Shown: positions 17,962 to 26,720, counted from the first letter of the stretch. The stretch is DNA of 64,000 nucleotides from UBA4416 sp040387475 (GCA_040387475.1 JAZKDT010000001.1:496001-560000); one strand, 5' to 3'. The notes: generated from the letters alone by a model not told the origin. Numbers and translations: made by a program.

Positions 17962-18039
17962 GCCATAGAGGATTAAACTGTACAAAAATCAACGCTTTTA
18001 CCAATGGCAGGATATTAGAATAATAATGTGTAAATTGAT

Positions 18040-18047
18040 TATCTTTG
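18040..18047 (+). promoter_or_regulatory. Candidate -7 box upstream of the AAA/subtilisin pair
   Basis: TATCTTTG matches TAnnTTTG. No good -33 TTTG is found at the right distance, so this rests on the -7 box and on its position, about 95 nt before the AAA start. Confidence 0.3.
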
Positions 18048-18140
18048 TAATAGTAATTTATCATATTAATTGTTAGTTTTATCCAAACTTAAATTACTAA
18101 TTATTAAGATTTTACAATTTTAATTGAGGACTTATAAAAC

Positions 18141-19136
18141 ATGAACCAAGATTTGCTAATAAGATTATTTCGTTCCATTGATGGAGATAAGAATGATGAT
18201 GTTGTAAAAGTAGCATCACTTATTATCGAAGATGAGAAAAAGAAAGGACACGAAAAGCTTGCAGATAAATTAAAAGTTATTTTAGAGAAAAATCTTTCTT
18301 CTAACCAACTTTTCAAAGGAGAATTAAAAAGAATTCTACCTCAAAATATAATTATACCCACTGATAAAAGACGCAATTTTCCTTTAGCCAATTACATAGA
18401 GAATGAAGAGTTGAGGCATGAAATGGTATTGCCTATGGAAACTGAAGAAAAAATCAGAAGGATTGAAAAAGAGTTTTCTGCCAAAGAACGTCTTGCAAAA
18501 CATGGATTAAAATACAGACAGAAAATTTTATTTTATGGCGCACCTGGTTGTGGTAAAAGTATGAGTGCTGAAAGGATTGCTTGGAATTTAGGTTTACCAT
18601 TTCTAAAGGTAAGATTTGATGTAATTATATCATCTTTCTTAGGTGAAACAGCATCTAATCTTACAAGATTATTTGAAGGTTTAAAAGATTTTCCTTGTGT
18701 TTTATTACTTGATGAATTTGATATTGTTGGAAAAACAAGAACCAACTCTCAGGATGTAGGTGAAATGCACAGGATTGTAAATATTCTGCTAACATTATTA
18801 GAAGAATATAATTCTAAAGGACTTTTGATAGCCACTACAAATCTTGAAAATGCATTAGATCAGGCATTATTTAGAAGGTTTGATGATATTATTGAAATAC
18901 CTAAACCAAGTAAAGAGGAAATATTACGTTTAGCTAAATTAACACTGTCTTCTATTGATAAATCCAGCGATATAAAATGGGAACTTCTTGTAGATAAAAT
19001 GAACGGTTTTAGTGCTGCAATTGTAGTTAAAGTTGTAAATGACGCAGCCAAAGTGGCTGTTATTAGTGGATCTAAAATACTTGAACAACATCATATCGAA
19101 AAATCTCTTGAAGAGAACTCCTTATACTTAAAATAA
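18141..19136 (+). CDS. ietA: AAA ATPase of an IetAS-like pair (IetA)
   Basis: A 331-residue protein: a helical N-terminal part (1-110), then an AAA+ module with Walker A GAPGCGKS (133-140), Walker B VLLLDEFD (D191, E192), a sensor region IATTNLENALDQALFRRFDD with the arginine finger, and a C-terminal lid. It is separated by 3 nt from a subtilisin-like protease gene. That pairing is the IetA/IetS architecture, first described as a plasmid incompatibility toxin-antitoxin pair on an Agrobacterium Ti plasmid and later reported among anti-phage systems. There the ATPase acts as antidote or controller of the protease. Confidence 0.85.
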   Translation: MNQDLLIRLFRSIDGDKNDDVVKVASLIIEDEKKKGHEKLADKLKVILEKNLSSNQLFKGELKRILPQNIIIPTDKRRNFPLANYIENEELRHEMVLPMETEEKIRRIEKEFSAKERLAKHGLKYRQKILFYGAPGCGKSMSAERIAWNLGLPFLKVRFDVIISSFLGETASNLTRLFEGLKDFPCVLLLDEFDIVGKTRTNSQDVGEMHRIVNILLTLLEEYNSKGLLIATTNLENALDQALFRRFDDIIEIPKPSKEEILRLAKLTLSSIDKSSDIKWELLVDKMNGFSAAIVVKVVNDAAKVAVISGSKILEQHHIEKSLEENSLYLK

Positions 19137-19139
19137 ATT

Positions 19140-21689
19140 ATGGCTGAATTCCCTCATCTAAAACTTCCCTTTAAGGTTGAGGGAGTAATCAAAATAAATA
19201 GAAGAGGCTTCGCTCCTGATGAAAGGGCTCTTGCAATTACAAATGCCAATAAACAAAACAGGCAACAACACGGAGCTTCATTAGGCACTTCGGCAAATAC
19301 AGTTGTACAAAAATGGGAAGAAGTAAAATCTGCTAAAGAAAAACAAGGAATTAAAACTCCAAACGAAAAAGACATTCCTGTTTTTTTAAAAGTTGATACT
19401 TCATCATTTCCAATAGAATCGCTCTCTAATTGGGGAATAGAATTAATTTCAGAAGAACAAGACGGTTATATTATTGGTGCCTCGCAAGATGGCCTAAAAA
19501 CATTTAAAGAAAACGTTGAACAATTTTTAAAGGAAGAAGGTAGATATAAAAATACTGCCGCTAAAATTTGGGAATTTGTTACAGATGAAGGTTGGAGAGT
19601 TTCACAATTATTAAAAGGTGAAATTGGAACAATTTGGAGTACAACGGATGAGGCAGCAACTTATACAGTTGAATTGGGTGTTTCTTGCAGCATTACTAAC
19701 ACTAAAGCATTTCCTGATATAAATAAATTTGATTCAGAAGCAGCTTATCAGCAAGCAGTAACCGAATTTAAAAATCATGAAACAAAATTATTAGAAGAAA
19801 GAGATCAAAAGCAAATAATAAGAGAATCTGAAATACAGTATTACCTTAATATCTATAGCGGTGAACTGCACGATATATGGGATATTGGCACTGATGCCAT
19901 ATATTTCAAAATTTCAATTAAAGGAAGTGGATTAAAAGATATAGTCCAAACCTATCAATATCTCTTTGAAGTGAAATTGGATTCTACATATTCAATCGAA
20001 ACTGAGGCAATAAATATTGATGATAATTATCAGTTAACAATTTTAGCACCTCATGAAAATTCACCAAAAGTTTGTGTAATAGATAGTGGAATACAAGAAA
20101 ATCATAGACTAATTTCTCCTGCAATTGATACAGCAAGTTCACGCTCATACGTTGATGGTGATGCCTCAACAGCAGATCTAGTAAAACAAAGCGGCCACGG
20201 TACTAAAGTAGCAGGCGCGATATTATACCCTGGTTCAATTCCTAAAGTAGGTGATGCAGAATATCAATTGGTAACAAGAATTCAAAATGCAAGAATATTA
20301 GATAAGGATAATAGAATAAGCATCACAAAATTTGCACCGGTATTACTGGAACAGATAAGGGAAGATTATAGTGATACTAAAATTTTTAATTTATCAGTTG
20401 CTGATGATGCAGCGTACATAGGTACGCACATGCCTTCACTTGCAGCATCAATTGATAAATTAACACATGAACACGATATCTTATTTATTGTAGCTGCTGG
20501 CAATTTATCGGAGAGCTCTTCTGCTACAAGTAATCCAGGTATTAAAGAACATTTTCAGGCAGGAACTTCATACCCTGATTATTTAAATATTGACAGTTCA
20601 AAAATAGCAAGTCCCGGGGTAAGTTATTTTGCAATTACTGTGGGTTCAATTGGCATGGCTGATTTTGAAAATGATGATTATAAAGCTCTCGCAGGAAAGG
20701 ATAAAGTTTCACCATTTTCAAGAGTTGGATTAGGAATGTGGGGAAATATTAAACCTGATGTGGTAGAATTTGGTGGCGATTTAGCAAAAAATAAAGCGTC
20801 AGTTGAATTAATTAAATCGGAAGAATTTCTACCTGAATTAGTTCATTCAACTATGCATGGTTCAAATGCAGTAGGCAAATTTTCTTATGGTACTTCTTTT
20901 AGCACACCAAAAGTTAGTTACATTGCATCAAGATTACAAGCAGAGCATCCAAATGAAACAGCACAGATGTATAGGGCTTTAATTGTTCAGAGCGCAAGAT
21001 TACCTGACCATTGTTTTAACAATCCTACACACGATGATATTAGGCATTATGGATATGGATTACCAAATATTGACAGAGCACTAAATAATTATGAAAGAAG
21101 AATCACATTTATTCAGAGTGGAAAAGTCGGCCCTAAAAAAGCAGACATTTACCATTTAAAAATTCCGGATGAATTGAAAGGTGAAGGAAGAAATTTCAGA
21201 GTTTTAGTTGAAGTAACATTATCATTCACTGCTAAAACAAGGCTTACAAGAAAAGGATCGCATTCATATTTATCTAATTGGCTGGAATGGCAATCATCAA
21301 AATATAATGAAAGTTTCAAAAGTTTTAGAAGTAGAACGATTGACTATTTAGAAATGGATGAGCATGTTATAGAAGCCGGACAAGTTGAAGAAGGATTGGA
21401 TTCTATCAAATGGTGTCTTAGAGAAAATTCCGCATGGGCGAACAATAGAATAAATCGTAATAACTCAACAGTTCAAAAAAGTTGGGCTATTATCGAACCA
21501 CATCAATTTGCAGATGAATTTAGCATTGCAGTTATAGGGCATGTTGGTTGGGACAAAAATCTTGAAAATCAATTACCTTATTCATTGTGTGTTTCCTTTG
21601 AAGCATTAGATACTGAAATGAATATTTACAATATTTTAGCAGAGGCACAAGTCGAGGTTGAACAAGATCAGCTTGAGATTGAATTCTAA
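19140..21689 (+). CDS. ietS: Subtilisin-like S8 protease of an IetAS-like pair (IetS)
   Basis: An 849-residue protein. About 300 N-terminal residues form an unrecognised domain. The S8 peptidase domain follows, with the triad D315 (VIDSGI), H353 (SGHGTKVAG) and S586 (GTSFSTP), and the oxyanion asparagine N455 (VAAGN). There is a further C-terminal region of about 200 residues. No signal peptide is present, so it acts in the cytoplasm, unusual for subtilisins but usual for this pair. It starts 3 nt after the AAA gene. It is probably the toxic effector held by the ATPase. Its 3' end almost touches a convergent nuclease-like gene. Confidence 0.9.
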   Translation: MAEFPHLKLPFKVEGVIKINRRGFAPDERALAITNANKQNRQQHGASLGTSANTVVQKWEEVKSAKEKQGIKTPNEKDIPVFLKVDTSSFPIESLSNWGIELISEEQDGYIIGASQDGLKTFKENVEQFLKEEGRYKNTAAKIWEFVTDEGWRVSQLLKGEIGTIWSTTDEAATYTVELGVSCSITNTKAFPDINKFDSEAAYQQAVTEFKNHETKLLEERDQKQIIRESEIQYYLNIYSGELHDIWDIGTDAIYFKISIKGSGLKDIVQTYQYLFEVKLDSTYSIETEAINIDDNYQLTILAPHENSPKVCVIDSGIQENHRLISPAIDTASSRSYVDGDASTADLVKQSGHGTKVAGAILYPGSIPKVGDAEYQLVTRIQNARILDKDNRISITKFAPVLLEQIREDYSDTKIFNLSVADDAAYIGTHMPSLAASIDKLTHEHDILFIVAAGNLSESSSATSNPGIKEHFQAGTSYPDYLNIDSSKIASPGVSYFAITVGSIGMADFENDDYKALAGKDKVSPFSRVGLGMWGNIKPDVVEFGGDLAKNKASVELIKSEEFLPELVHSTMHGSNAVGKFSYGTSFSTPKVSYIASRLQAEHPNETAQMYRALIVQSARLPDHCFNNPTHDDIRHYGYGLPNIDRALNNYERRITFIQSGKVGPKKADIYHLKIPDELKGEGRNFRVLVEVTLSFTAKTRLTRKGSHSYLSNWLEWQSSKYNESFKSFRSRTIDYLEMDEHVIEAGQVEEGLDSIKWCLRENSAWANNRINRNNSTVQKSWAIIEPHQFADEFSIAVIGHVGWDKNLENQLPYSLCVSFEALDTEMNIYNILAEAQVEVEQDQLEIEF

Positions 21690-21690
21690 T

Positions 21691-22920
21691 TTATCTGTGC
21701 CAATAACAATGTTTTCGATAAGTTAACCTTTCACAAGGCTTACCTTCAATTTGTTTGCTTCTGCAAGGAGCACCACATTTATGTCGTTTTTTTCTTTCGA
21801 AACTGTTACCTAAATTAAATCTCTCCTTAACTACATCTTCAGGGAAAATATCCTCAATTTGTTGATCAGAATGATTAGTTGATTTAACAATTAAAACTCC
21901 ATCTTCACTAAGATATTGAGTTAAGTTTTTTTCTTCAATATATATTGGTTTACGCGAGTATTGTTTTAGTTCATCAAAATTTCGTTTATTAATAGTTTCA
22001 ATAAGATCCTCTTCTAATCCGATAAATATTTTCGTATTACCAATCTTTTCAGTAGCAGTTTGAAAGGAGGAATATGAGGCTATGGGATCATTATCGAAAT
22101 CTACCCTTATTAGCCGATAATCGAAGCATTCGCCTAAAAAATATTTTCCTTTAAAAGCATATCTACCAAAAAACTTTGTTTTAGAAATTCTAATTTTTCT
22201 TTGCTCTTTTTTTAATACTGGCCTTATAAATCGATTGTAATATTTCGTATCCAAAATGAAACTTAATAATGTAGCGTAATTTCGAAGTTGTATTTCAAGC
22301 GAATTATCTTCATCTGTAGTTTCATTAGTAGGAGGATCGTCAACGATTATACAGGTAGCTTTTCGAGAATGTTTTTCATCACTTAATAAAGCAATAGTCC
22401 CATATTTTAAAAACGTTTTTTTTCCTTTGGAGCTTTCTTTTTTACTCAAAACATCATCTTTCATCGAGGTAAAATTCTTAGAAACAGTTCCTTTAGTCTC
22501 GATGTCATAAATCTTTGAATTAACTATTACAGAGTAATCAAGATACTTTCCCTTTATAGGAGTGCCAATTTTTGAGAATTTATTCGGATTAACTTTAAGA
22601 AGTTTAATTGAGTATTTCAAACCAACAGCAATTCCAATGTATTCGGAAACTTGTTTTTTTACCCTGTCGCCATAGGCCTCATTAATTATTGCTCCGTCAG
22701 TAAATGAAACATGATCATTTAAAAACGATTCCATTGCGGGTACTTTGCTTTGTAAATAAATATATTCAGACTCTTTTAACTTTTTTGGCATTTCCCATGC
22801 GAATACCGCTAATTTGAATAACTCTGCCTTGTTTAATACAATTTTTTTAATAGTCTTAAATAATTTAACTCCCTGAGCGGTTTCATCTAATTTTATATCT
22901 ATTGTCAATCGGCTTTTCAT
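21691..22920 (-). CDS. PD-(D/E)XK-like protein with C-terminal zinc-knuckle motif
   Basis: A 409-residue protein of no family I can name. Residues 120-145 carry a plausible PD-(D/E)XK core: D128 in YLDYSV, then E141-T-K143 at the end of a strand (IYDIETKG), preceded by a helix with acidic residues (about 85-100). The C-terminal 28 residues hold C382, C386, C396, H404, C405 and H408 in a CGAPC...GKPC...CYWH pattern like short zinc knuckles of phage and mobile proteins. It converges on the subtilisin gene with one base between the stops, so the three genes probably travel together. A nuclease activity is inferred from the motif only. Confidence 0.7.
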   Translation of the reverse strand: MKSRLTIDIKLDETAQGVKLFKTIKKIVLNKAELFKLAVFAWEMPKKLKESEYIYLQSKVPAMESFLNDHVSFTDGAIINEAYGDRVKKQVSEYIGIAVGLKYSIKLLKVNPNKFSKIGTPIKGKYLDYSVIVNSKIYDIETKGTVSKNFTSMKDDVLSKKESSKGKKTFLKYGTIALLSDEKHSRKATCIIVDDPPTNETTDEDNSLEIQLRNYATLLSFILDTKYYNRFIRPVLKKEQRKIRISKTKFFGRYAFKGKYFLGECFDYRLIRVDFDNDPIASYSSFQTATEKIGNTKIFIGLEEDLIETINKRNFDELKQYSRKPIYIEEKNLTQYLSEDGVLIVKSTNHSDQQIEDIFPEDVVKERFNLGNSFERKKRHKCGAPCRSKQIEGKPCERLTYRKHCYWHR

Positions 22921-23783
22921 AATCTTCAGTAATACTAAGGTAATAAAATTAGTGAAACGGTAAAGTGGTGTTCCTCAGCTTGTGCAAAGCAAAGGGATGC
23001 GCCAAACCAAAGTAGCATTTGTTTTTAGGTATGTTTTTTAAGGTATTAAAACAAAAGCTACTTTGCCCGTTTCCGTTGCTCATTCCGTAAACTACATTCC
23101 GCTCCTCAACGGGTTAAAAGTATTGTCACACCCTTTGCAATTTGCACGAGCTTTCGTCACGGCAGCCTCCTTTGTCCTTCAAGCAACTTCATTCATTGCG
23201 TTACGTTTGCCCGGTGCATGGAAGTACAGTTTTGAGATCAAAACCCTCATGCACTGGGCAAGCCTCACTCCATTCATTTCAGTAGCCTTCAGTCCACCGT
23301 CTGCCAACTTTTCGGCTCGCCTGCGGGTCGCTCGGGCTTCGTCAAAAAGGTCGCAAGCCGCTTGGCGGCAAATAATTTATTATTTTGCTTGCGCCTCTTT
23401 TTGCCTTGTGTTGTCTGGCGCGTGGCATAAATCAAAGCCCCTGCGGGATCTTTATTTATTTCGCCACGCTGGCAACATAGGTCGCCCCCGTGTTCGTACC
23501 TCACACTCCCGGGCTTCCCACCCTCGCTCCACTCGCAGGACGGCTCGCCGCACATCGGATTGCAAACCATTCATTCGTTCGGTTCAGCTATCGGCTATCG
23601 CCGGCTGAAACCTCTCTCATTCATTATTTGCAACCGTTCCCAGCCGCACGCCGCAGGCGCTTTTACCTTACTTTCACAGCCAACTCAATACGAATATTAA
23701 CAACTATTAATTATAATTTTACATTCAGATTGCACCATATATTTAAAATTAATGGTACTTTTATTAAACATTCTAGTACTAGC
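22921..23783. other. GC-rich block without a credible gene
   Basis: About 0.8 kb, clearly richer in G and C than its flanks. Long reading frames exist on both strands (23063-23608 plus, 23289-23570 minus), but their translations are low-complexity and unlike proteins, and they overlap each other. A 17-bp inverted repeat opens the block (23009-23064), and CATTCATT recurs four times in one orientation (23190, 23271, 23568, 23618). It could be a structured RNA, a transfer or replication origin, or decayed DNA. Confidence 0.5.
23009..23064. repeat. 17-bp inverted repeat at the start of the GC-rich block
   Basis: AAAGTAGCATTTGTTTT (23009-23025) and AAAACAAAAGCTACTTT (23048-23064) pair at 16 of 17 positions around a 22-nt loop. 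The arm core GCTACTTTGC recurs at 2782-2791, beside the left end of the element. Confidence 0.6.
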
Positions 23784-24065
23784 ATGGCAAACATAAAAAA
23801 AGGCACTGACGATTCTTTCATAATAGTAGCAATAGTTGCTTTTTTTGTAGTACTTATTGCTATTATTTGGGGCAACTATGATAAGAAATCTCAAGTTCTA
23901 AGCCCTAAATTAAAATCTCTTTTGTCCGATGATGATAATGCAAAAGCATTATTAGATGCTATTCAAAAAGAAAAAAGCGGTGAAAATAAAACTCCGGAAT
24001 TTTTAATGGGTGGTAAAAAATATAAAATTGAACGTTCCGGGAAAAAGCACCTTCTAGAAGCATAA
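23784..24065 (+). CDS. Small membrane-anchored protein, 93 residues
   Basis: Starts at the ATG at 23784, since upstream sequence in this frame belongs to the GC-rich block and reads as non-protein. One membrane helix (about 11-29) follows a short polar start; the rest is a soluble, lysine-rich tail. Unknown family. It ends 7 nt before the next membrane gene and is likely co-transcribed with it. Confidence 0.65.
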   Translation: MANIKKGTDDSFIIVAIVAFFVVLIAIIWGNYDKKSQVLSPKLKSLLSDDDNAKALLDAIQKEKSGENKTPEFLMGGKKYKIERSGKKHLLEA

Positions 24066-24072
24066 CCGCCAT

Positions 24073-24939
24073 ATGTTTAATTTAAGTATTGGCATATGTA
24101 TAATAATCTTATTATTTCTTGTTCCAGGTGCACTTTTTAGAAAGGCATTTAACTCTGTTAAACTTTCTGATTACCACATTCGCGCAAGCTCATTTTCTGA
24201 AATAATCCTGACAATTGCCTTAAGTCTATTTATCCAATTTTTGGGCTTGGTTTTATTAGAAGGCTTGGATTTGCTTTGTCCCAACATGTATCAAGTAGAT
24301 TATCATGTAGTGTCTTCAATTATAAGTTCAAAAAATGAAAATGTTTTTCAGCCATTAGAAGATCATTTAATCTTAATAGTTTCTTATCAAATAGTTCTAA
24401 ATATAATTTGTATTCTTTCAGCACGCTTACTTCTCGGTTTCATAATTAATAACAAGCTTGATCAACGCTTCAAATTTTTAAGGTTTGATAACGAATGGCA
24501 TTATATCTTATCTGGCCGCCATTTAAATCCAAATAAAGAAGTGGTTAAATATGCAAATGTACTAGTTGACATGGAAGAATTTTATCTTATTTACACCGGC
24601 TTTCTTGCTGATTATAGCGTCGATAAAGAAGGAAATTTAAAGCTAATAGAATTAGAGCGGGTAAAAAGAAAAGTTATTTCTAAAGATGAAAAAACAGACA
24701 ACACAACAAAAGAATATATTTTTAATGTAGATAGTTTATTCATTCCATACGATAAAATATTAAACTTTTCGATTACCTATTTTAATATAGATGAAGTGTC
24801 TGATCCTTTGGCTTTGCCTGAAGGTTCATCATCCCCAAAACCAAATAAACTCAAGCGTTTCTTAAAAGAAGTTTTTTGGAGTAGAACTACCATTATTATT
24901 GTATTACTAATAATTATTTGGTTCAAATCTTGTAAATAA
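24073..24939 (+). CDS. Hypothetical membrane protein, 288 residues
   Basis: An N-terminal helix (about 3-22), two or three further helices up to about residue 120, a soluble domain of about 130 residues with strand-like alternation, and a C-terminal membrane anchor (about 268-286). No known motif. Together with the preceding small membrane protein it may form a two-component membrane unit. Placed between the GC-rich block and the right-end cluster. Confidence 0.65.
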   Translation: MFNLSIGICIIILLFLVPGALFRKAFNSVKLSDYHIRASSFSEIILTIALSLFIQFLGLVLLEGLDLLCPNMYQVDYHVVSSIISSKNENVFQPLEDHLILIVSYQIVLNIICILSARLLLGFIINNKLDQRFKFLRFDNEWHYILSGRHLNPNKEVVKYANVLVDMEEFYLIYTGFLADYSVDKEGNLKLIELERVKRKVISKDEKTDNTTKEYIFNVDSLFIPYDKILNFSITYFNIDEVSDPLALPEGSSSPKPNKLKRFLKEVFWSRTTIIIVLLIIIWFKSCK

Positions 24940-25248
24940 AATTATAAGATAACATTATCAAAATAAAAAAAGAAAAGCAAGTTAAGGCGTTGCCACGTTC
25001 AGCTTTCAAGTTCAAGCCCTTCGGGTTTTGCAAAAAAAATCTCCACCCTAAAGGGTAGTATTTTTTTTGTCAAAAAGCTTGCAAGCCTCCGTTGCAAGCC
25101 TTTAAAAACTGCTTTCTTTTTTCATTTTTTTACCTGGCATTTTGCTGGGTTTTTTTGTGTTTTTTCTTTGTGTTCAATTTAGGGTTTTCAGGTAGTTCAC
25201 AGCACAATCAGATGAAGAAAGGGAAGCAAACCTTTTAAAAAACTTAAT
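24940..25248. other. Gap rich in A/T-tract palindromes
   Basis: No gene is visible. It holds a hairpin AAAAAAAAT...ACCC-TAAA-GGGT...ATTTTTTTT at 25032-25068 that could terminate on both strands. A direct repeat TTGCAAGCCT occurs twice (25079-25101), and a short GC hairpin reads AAGCCCTTCGGGTTTT. Confidence 0.45.
25032..25068. terminator. Bidirectional terminator-like palindrome
   Basis: A 4-bp ACCC/GGGT stem with TAAA loop is embedded between matching A-tract and T-tract arms, giving a T-run on either strand. It lies about 95 nt after the membrane gene ending at 24939. Confidence 0.5.
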
Positions 25249-25671
25249 ATGCTAAAATCAAAGATCAAAACGCACAAAGTAGGTGTAACCTACAATCAAC
25301 CACACTTTTTTATTTTAAATAAAGGCTACAATTGCGGTAAGCCATGCGCGCAATATTGGGCAAACTGTTTTGTGTTCCTGGCAGATGATCAGGATGATAT
25401 GGAATATCATTATCACATCTTTATGGGCTTATGGGAGCTTCAATTCTTTCGTCCTGTATTAATTGGTTCAGTAGTCGATTACATTCGCCTGGGTGATTTG
25501 ATTGATGTTGCAGAAGAAACTTTGCATAGTGTCAATCAGGGCGACAGATCATTCGCATCAATTAAAAACACCCTGCAGCAAATTGAAGATGCGCGTAATC
25601 ATTTACAGGCACAGCTGAGGCTTTTGGTAAAGCTTCGCAAATCGTTATTTTATAAATATTTAAGGGCATAA
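25249..25671 (+). CDS. Hypothetical protein, DUF6943-like
   Basis: A 140-residue soluble protein. The start (IKTHKVGVTYNQPHFFILNKG) and the GLWELQFFRPVLIGSVVDYIR core resemble the Bacteroidota DUF6943 family, from memory. The last third is a helical coiled coil. It converges on the four-gene minus-strand cluster across a shared hairpin. Function unknown. I believe these proteins are often found with the cluster's 249-residue protein, but cannot check that here. Confidence 0.6.
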   Translation: MLKSKIKTHKVGVTYNQPHFFILNKGYNCGKPCAQYWANCFVFLADDQDDMEYHYHIFMGLWELQFFRPVLIGSVVDYIRLGDLIDVAEETLHSVNQGDRSFASIKNTLQQIEDARNHLQAQLRLLVKLRKSLFYKYLRA

Positions 25672-25674
25672 AAA

Positions 25675-25696
25675 AAGGGCGCCGGTTGGCGCCCTT
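25675..25696 (-). terminator. Terminator of the right-end cluster
   Basis: A 9-bp stem (AAGGGCGCC / GGCGCCCTT) with a GGTT loop. On the minus strand it is followed by a run of Ts, so it terminates the 27467-to-25717 operon; it also closes the convergent plus-strand gene. Confidence 0.75.
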
Positions 25697-25716
25697 AATA
25701 AAGGATATTGAAAAAC

Positions 25717-25902
25717 TTATTTAAATCGCTTTACAAGCCACTTTAACCCTAGAGATACACAGAAGCTAACAACAGCTCCTATAGCTGCAAGGAGAGCAGT
25801 TTTTATAATATCGGATGAACCAATGTTCACCACAACGGTTAAGGCCGTGCCGCAAACTGTGCCCAGGATAGTTCCGTTTTCTATGTGGTTATGTGTTGAC
25901 AT
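25717..25902 (-). CDS. Small two-helix membrane protein (holin-like size)
   Basis: A 61-residue protein with two hydrophobic helices (about 12-26 and 34-54) and a basic C terminus (KWLVKRFK). The size and topology are holin-like, but there is no phage context. Last gene of the minus-strand cluster. Confidence 0.6.
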   Translation of the reverse strand: MSTHNHIENGTILGTVCGTALTVVVNIGSSDIIKTALLAAIGAVVSFCVSLGLKWLVKRFK

Positions 25903-25921
25903 GATCTATTGATTTAAAAGA

Positions 25922-26416
25922 TTAAGCTGTTTTTCCTGAGTCAGCTTTAGTAAGCTTTGAATGCGAACGCATTTCTGTTTTACCGCATTCGGTGCCGTTG
26001 GCACCTTCTGCCTGTAGGTTGAACCATTCTTCAGATTTGCGATCCAATAAACGGCCTGCATCAGCTTTGGTAAGCTTAGCGCCCGATGCAATAGCATCGA
26101 TCAGTTCAAGTTTACCGGCCACTTTGATCTGCGCTTTTACATCAACTTCTAAAGTCGAGTTTTTAGTTGCGTTTTCTTCCAATTTAATATCGTTTGAAGT
26201 TGAATTGTGGTCTACTTCAATTTTAGGGCAACCGCATCCGCTCGATTTAAAAGTTAAAGAATCTTCATCCACAAATGCCAAGCGGCCGGCATCTGCTTTG
26301 GTTAGTTTAGATCCTGCAACCATTGCACTGATCACTTCGCCTTTGTCGTTGAAGTTTTGCGTTTTTACTTCGATCGCAATTGAAGTTGTTGTTTCGTTTT
26401 TTCCGTTGTCTTTCAT
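25922..26416 (-). CDS. KLTKAD-repeat protein
   Basis: A 164-residue protein built of repeats. Segments of about 36 residues at 11-46 and 88-123 align along their length and both end in (S/A)KLTKADAGRL; a third, shorter copy (SKLTKADSGK) forms the C terminus at 153-162. Between the first two lies a CGC motif and a polar linker. No signal peptide or membrane helix is seen. I do not know a function. Repeats this well kept suggest a binding or assembly unit, or a processed peptide. Confidence 0.7.
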   Translation of the reverse strand: MKDNGKNETTTSIAIEVKTQNFNDKGEVISAMVAGSKLTKADAGRLAFVDEDSLTFKSSGCGCPKIEVDHNSTSNDIKLEENATKNSTLEVDVKAQIKVAGKLELIDAIASGAKLTKADAGRLLDRKSEEWFNLQAEGANGTECGKTEMRSHSKLTKADSGKTA

Positions 26417-26439
26417 GATGACAATAATTTTAATAGTGA

Positions 26440-26703
26440 TTAATCTTTTTTTTTAGGTTCGCAATCATCGTCTTTAACTGTTACCTGGCTTACGGCAGTC
26501 GCTACGCTTCCTACCACAATTAAGTAACCGCCAGCGGTCACAAGTGCCGCCGGCAAGGCGATTGGTGCTGCCACCAATACGCCGCCTACGGCAGCTAATG
26601 TTAAACCAACTAAGCGTAGTTTTTTAAAGAACGATGGAGTTTCGGCTTTTGAACGCTCTGCGAGCGTTTTAAAAAGCCCTTTTTTGTTTCTAGTGTTTTC
26701 CAT
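26440..26703 (-). CDS. Small membrane protein, 87 residues
   Basis: A basic N terminus (1-28), one long or two short hydrophobic glycine/alanine/valine-rich helices (about 31-70), and a polar DDDCEPKKKD tail. Its start is preceded by a strong AGGAGG site that overlaps the stop of the gene before it, so translation is probably coupled. Unknown family. Confidence 0.65.
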   Translation of the reverse strand: MENTRNKKGLFKTLAERSKAETPSFFKKLRLVGLTLAAVGGVLVAAPIALPAALVTAGGYLIVVGSVATAVSQVTVKDDDCEPKKKD

Positions 26704-26707
26704 TGTT

Positions 26708-26720
26708 TAGCTCCTCCTTA
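26708..26720 (-). promoter_or_regulatory. Strong Shine-Dalgarno coupling two cluster genes
   Basis: On the minus strand the stop codon TAA runs directly into GGAGGAG, about 8 nt before the ATG at 26703. This is a second full Shine-Dalgarno site inside the element, in a phylum that seldom uses them. Confidence 0.6.

Noticed and set aside
23289..23570. A 93-residue minus-strand frame in the same block
   Set aside because: Composition-driven frame overlapping the plus-strand one; no start context and no domain. Left open as a point against the RNA hypothesis if shown to be translated.
23063..23608. A 181-residue plus-strand frame in the GC-rich block
   Set aside because: Translation is low-complexity and rich in Arg, Ser and His, overlaps a minus-strand frame, has no Bacteroidota-type start context and no recognisable domain.
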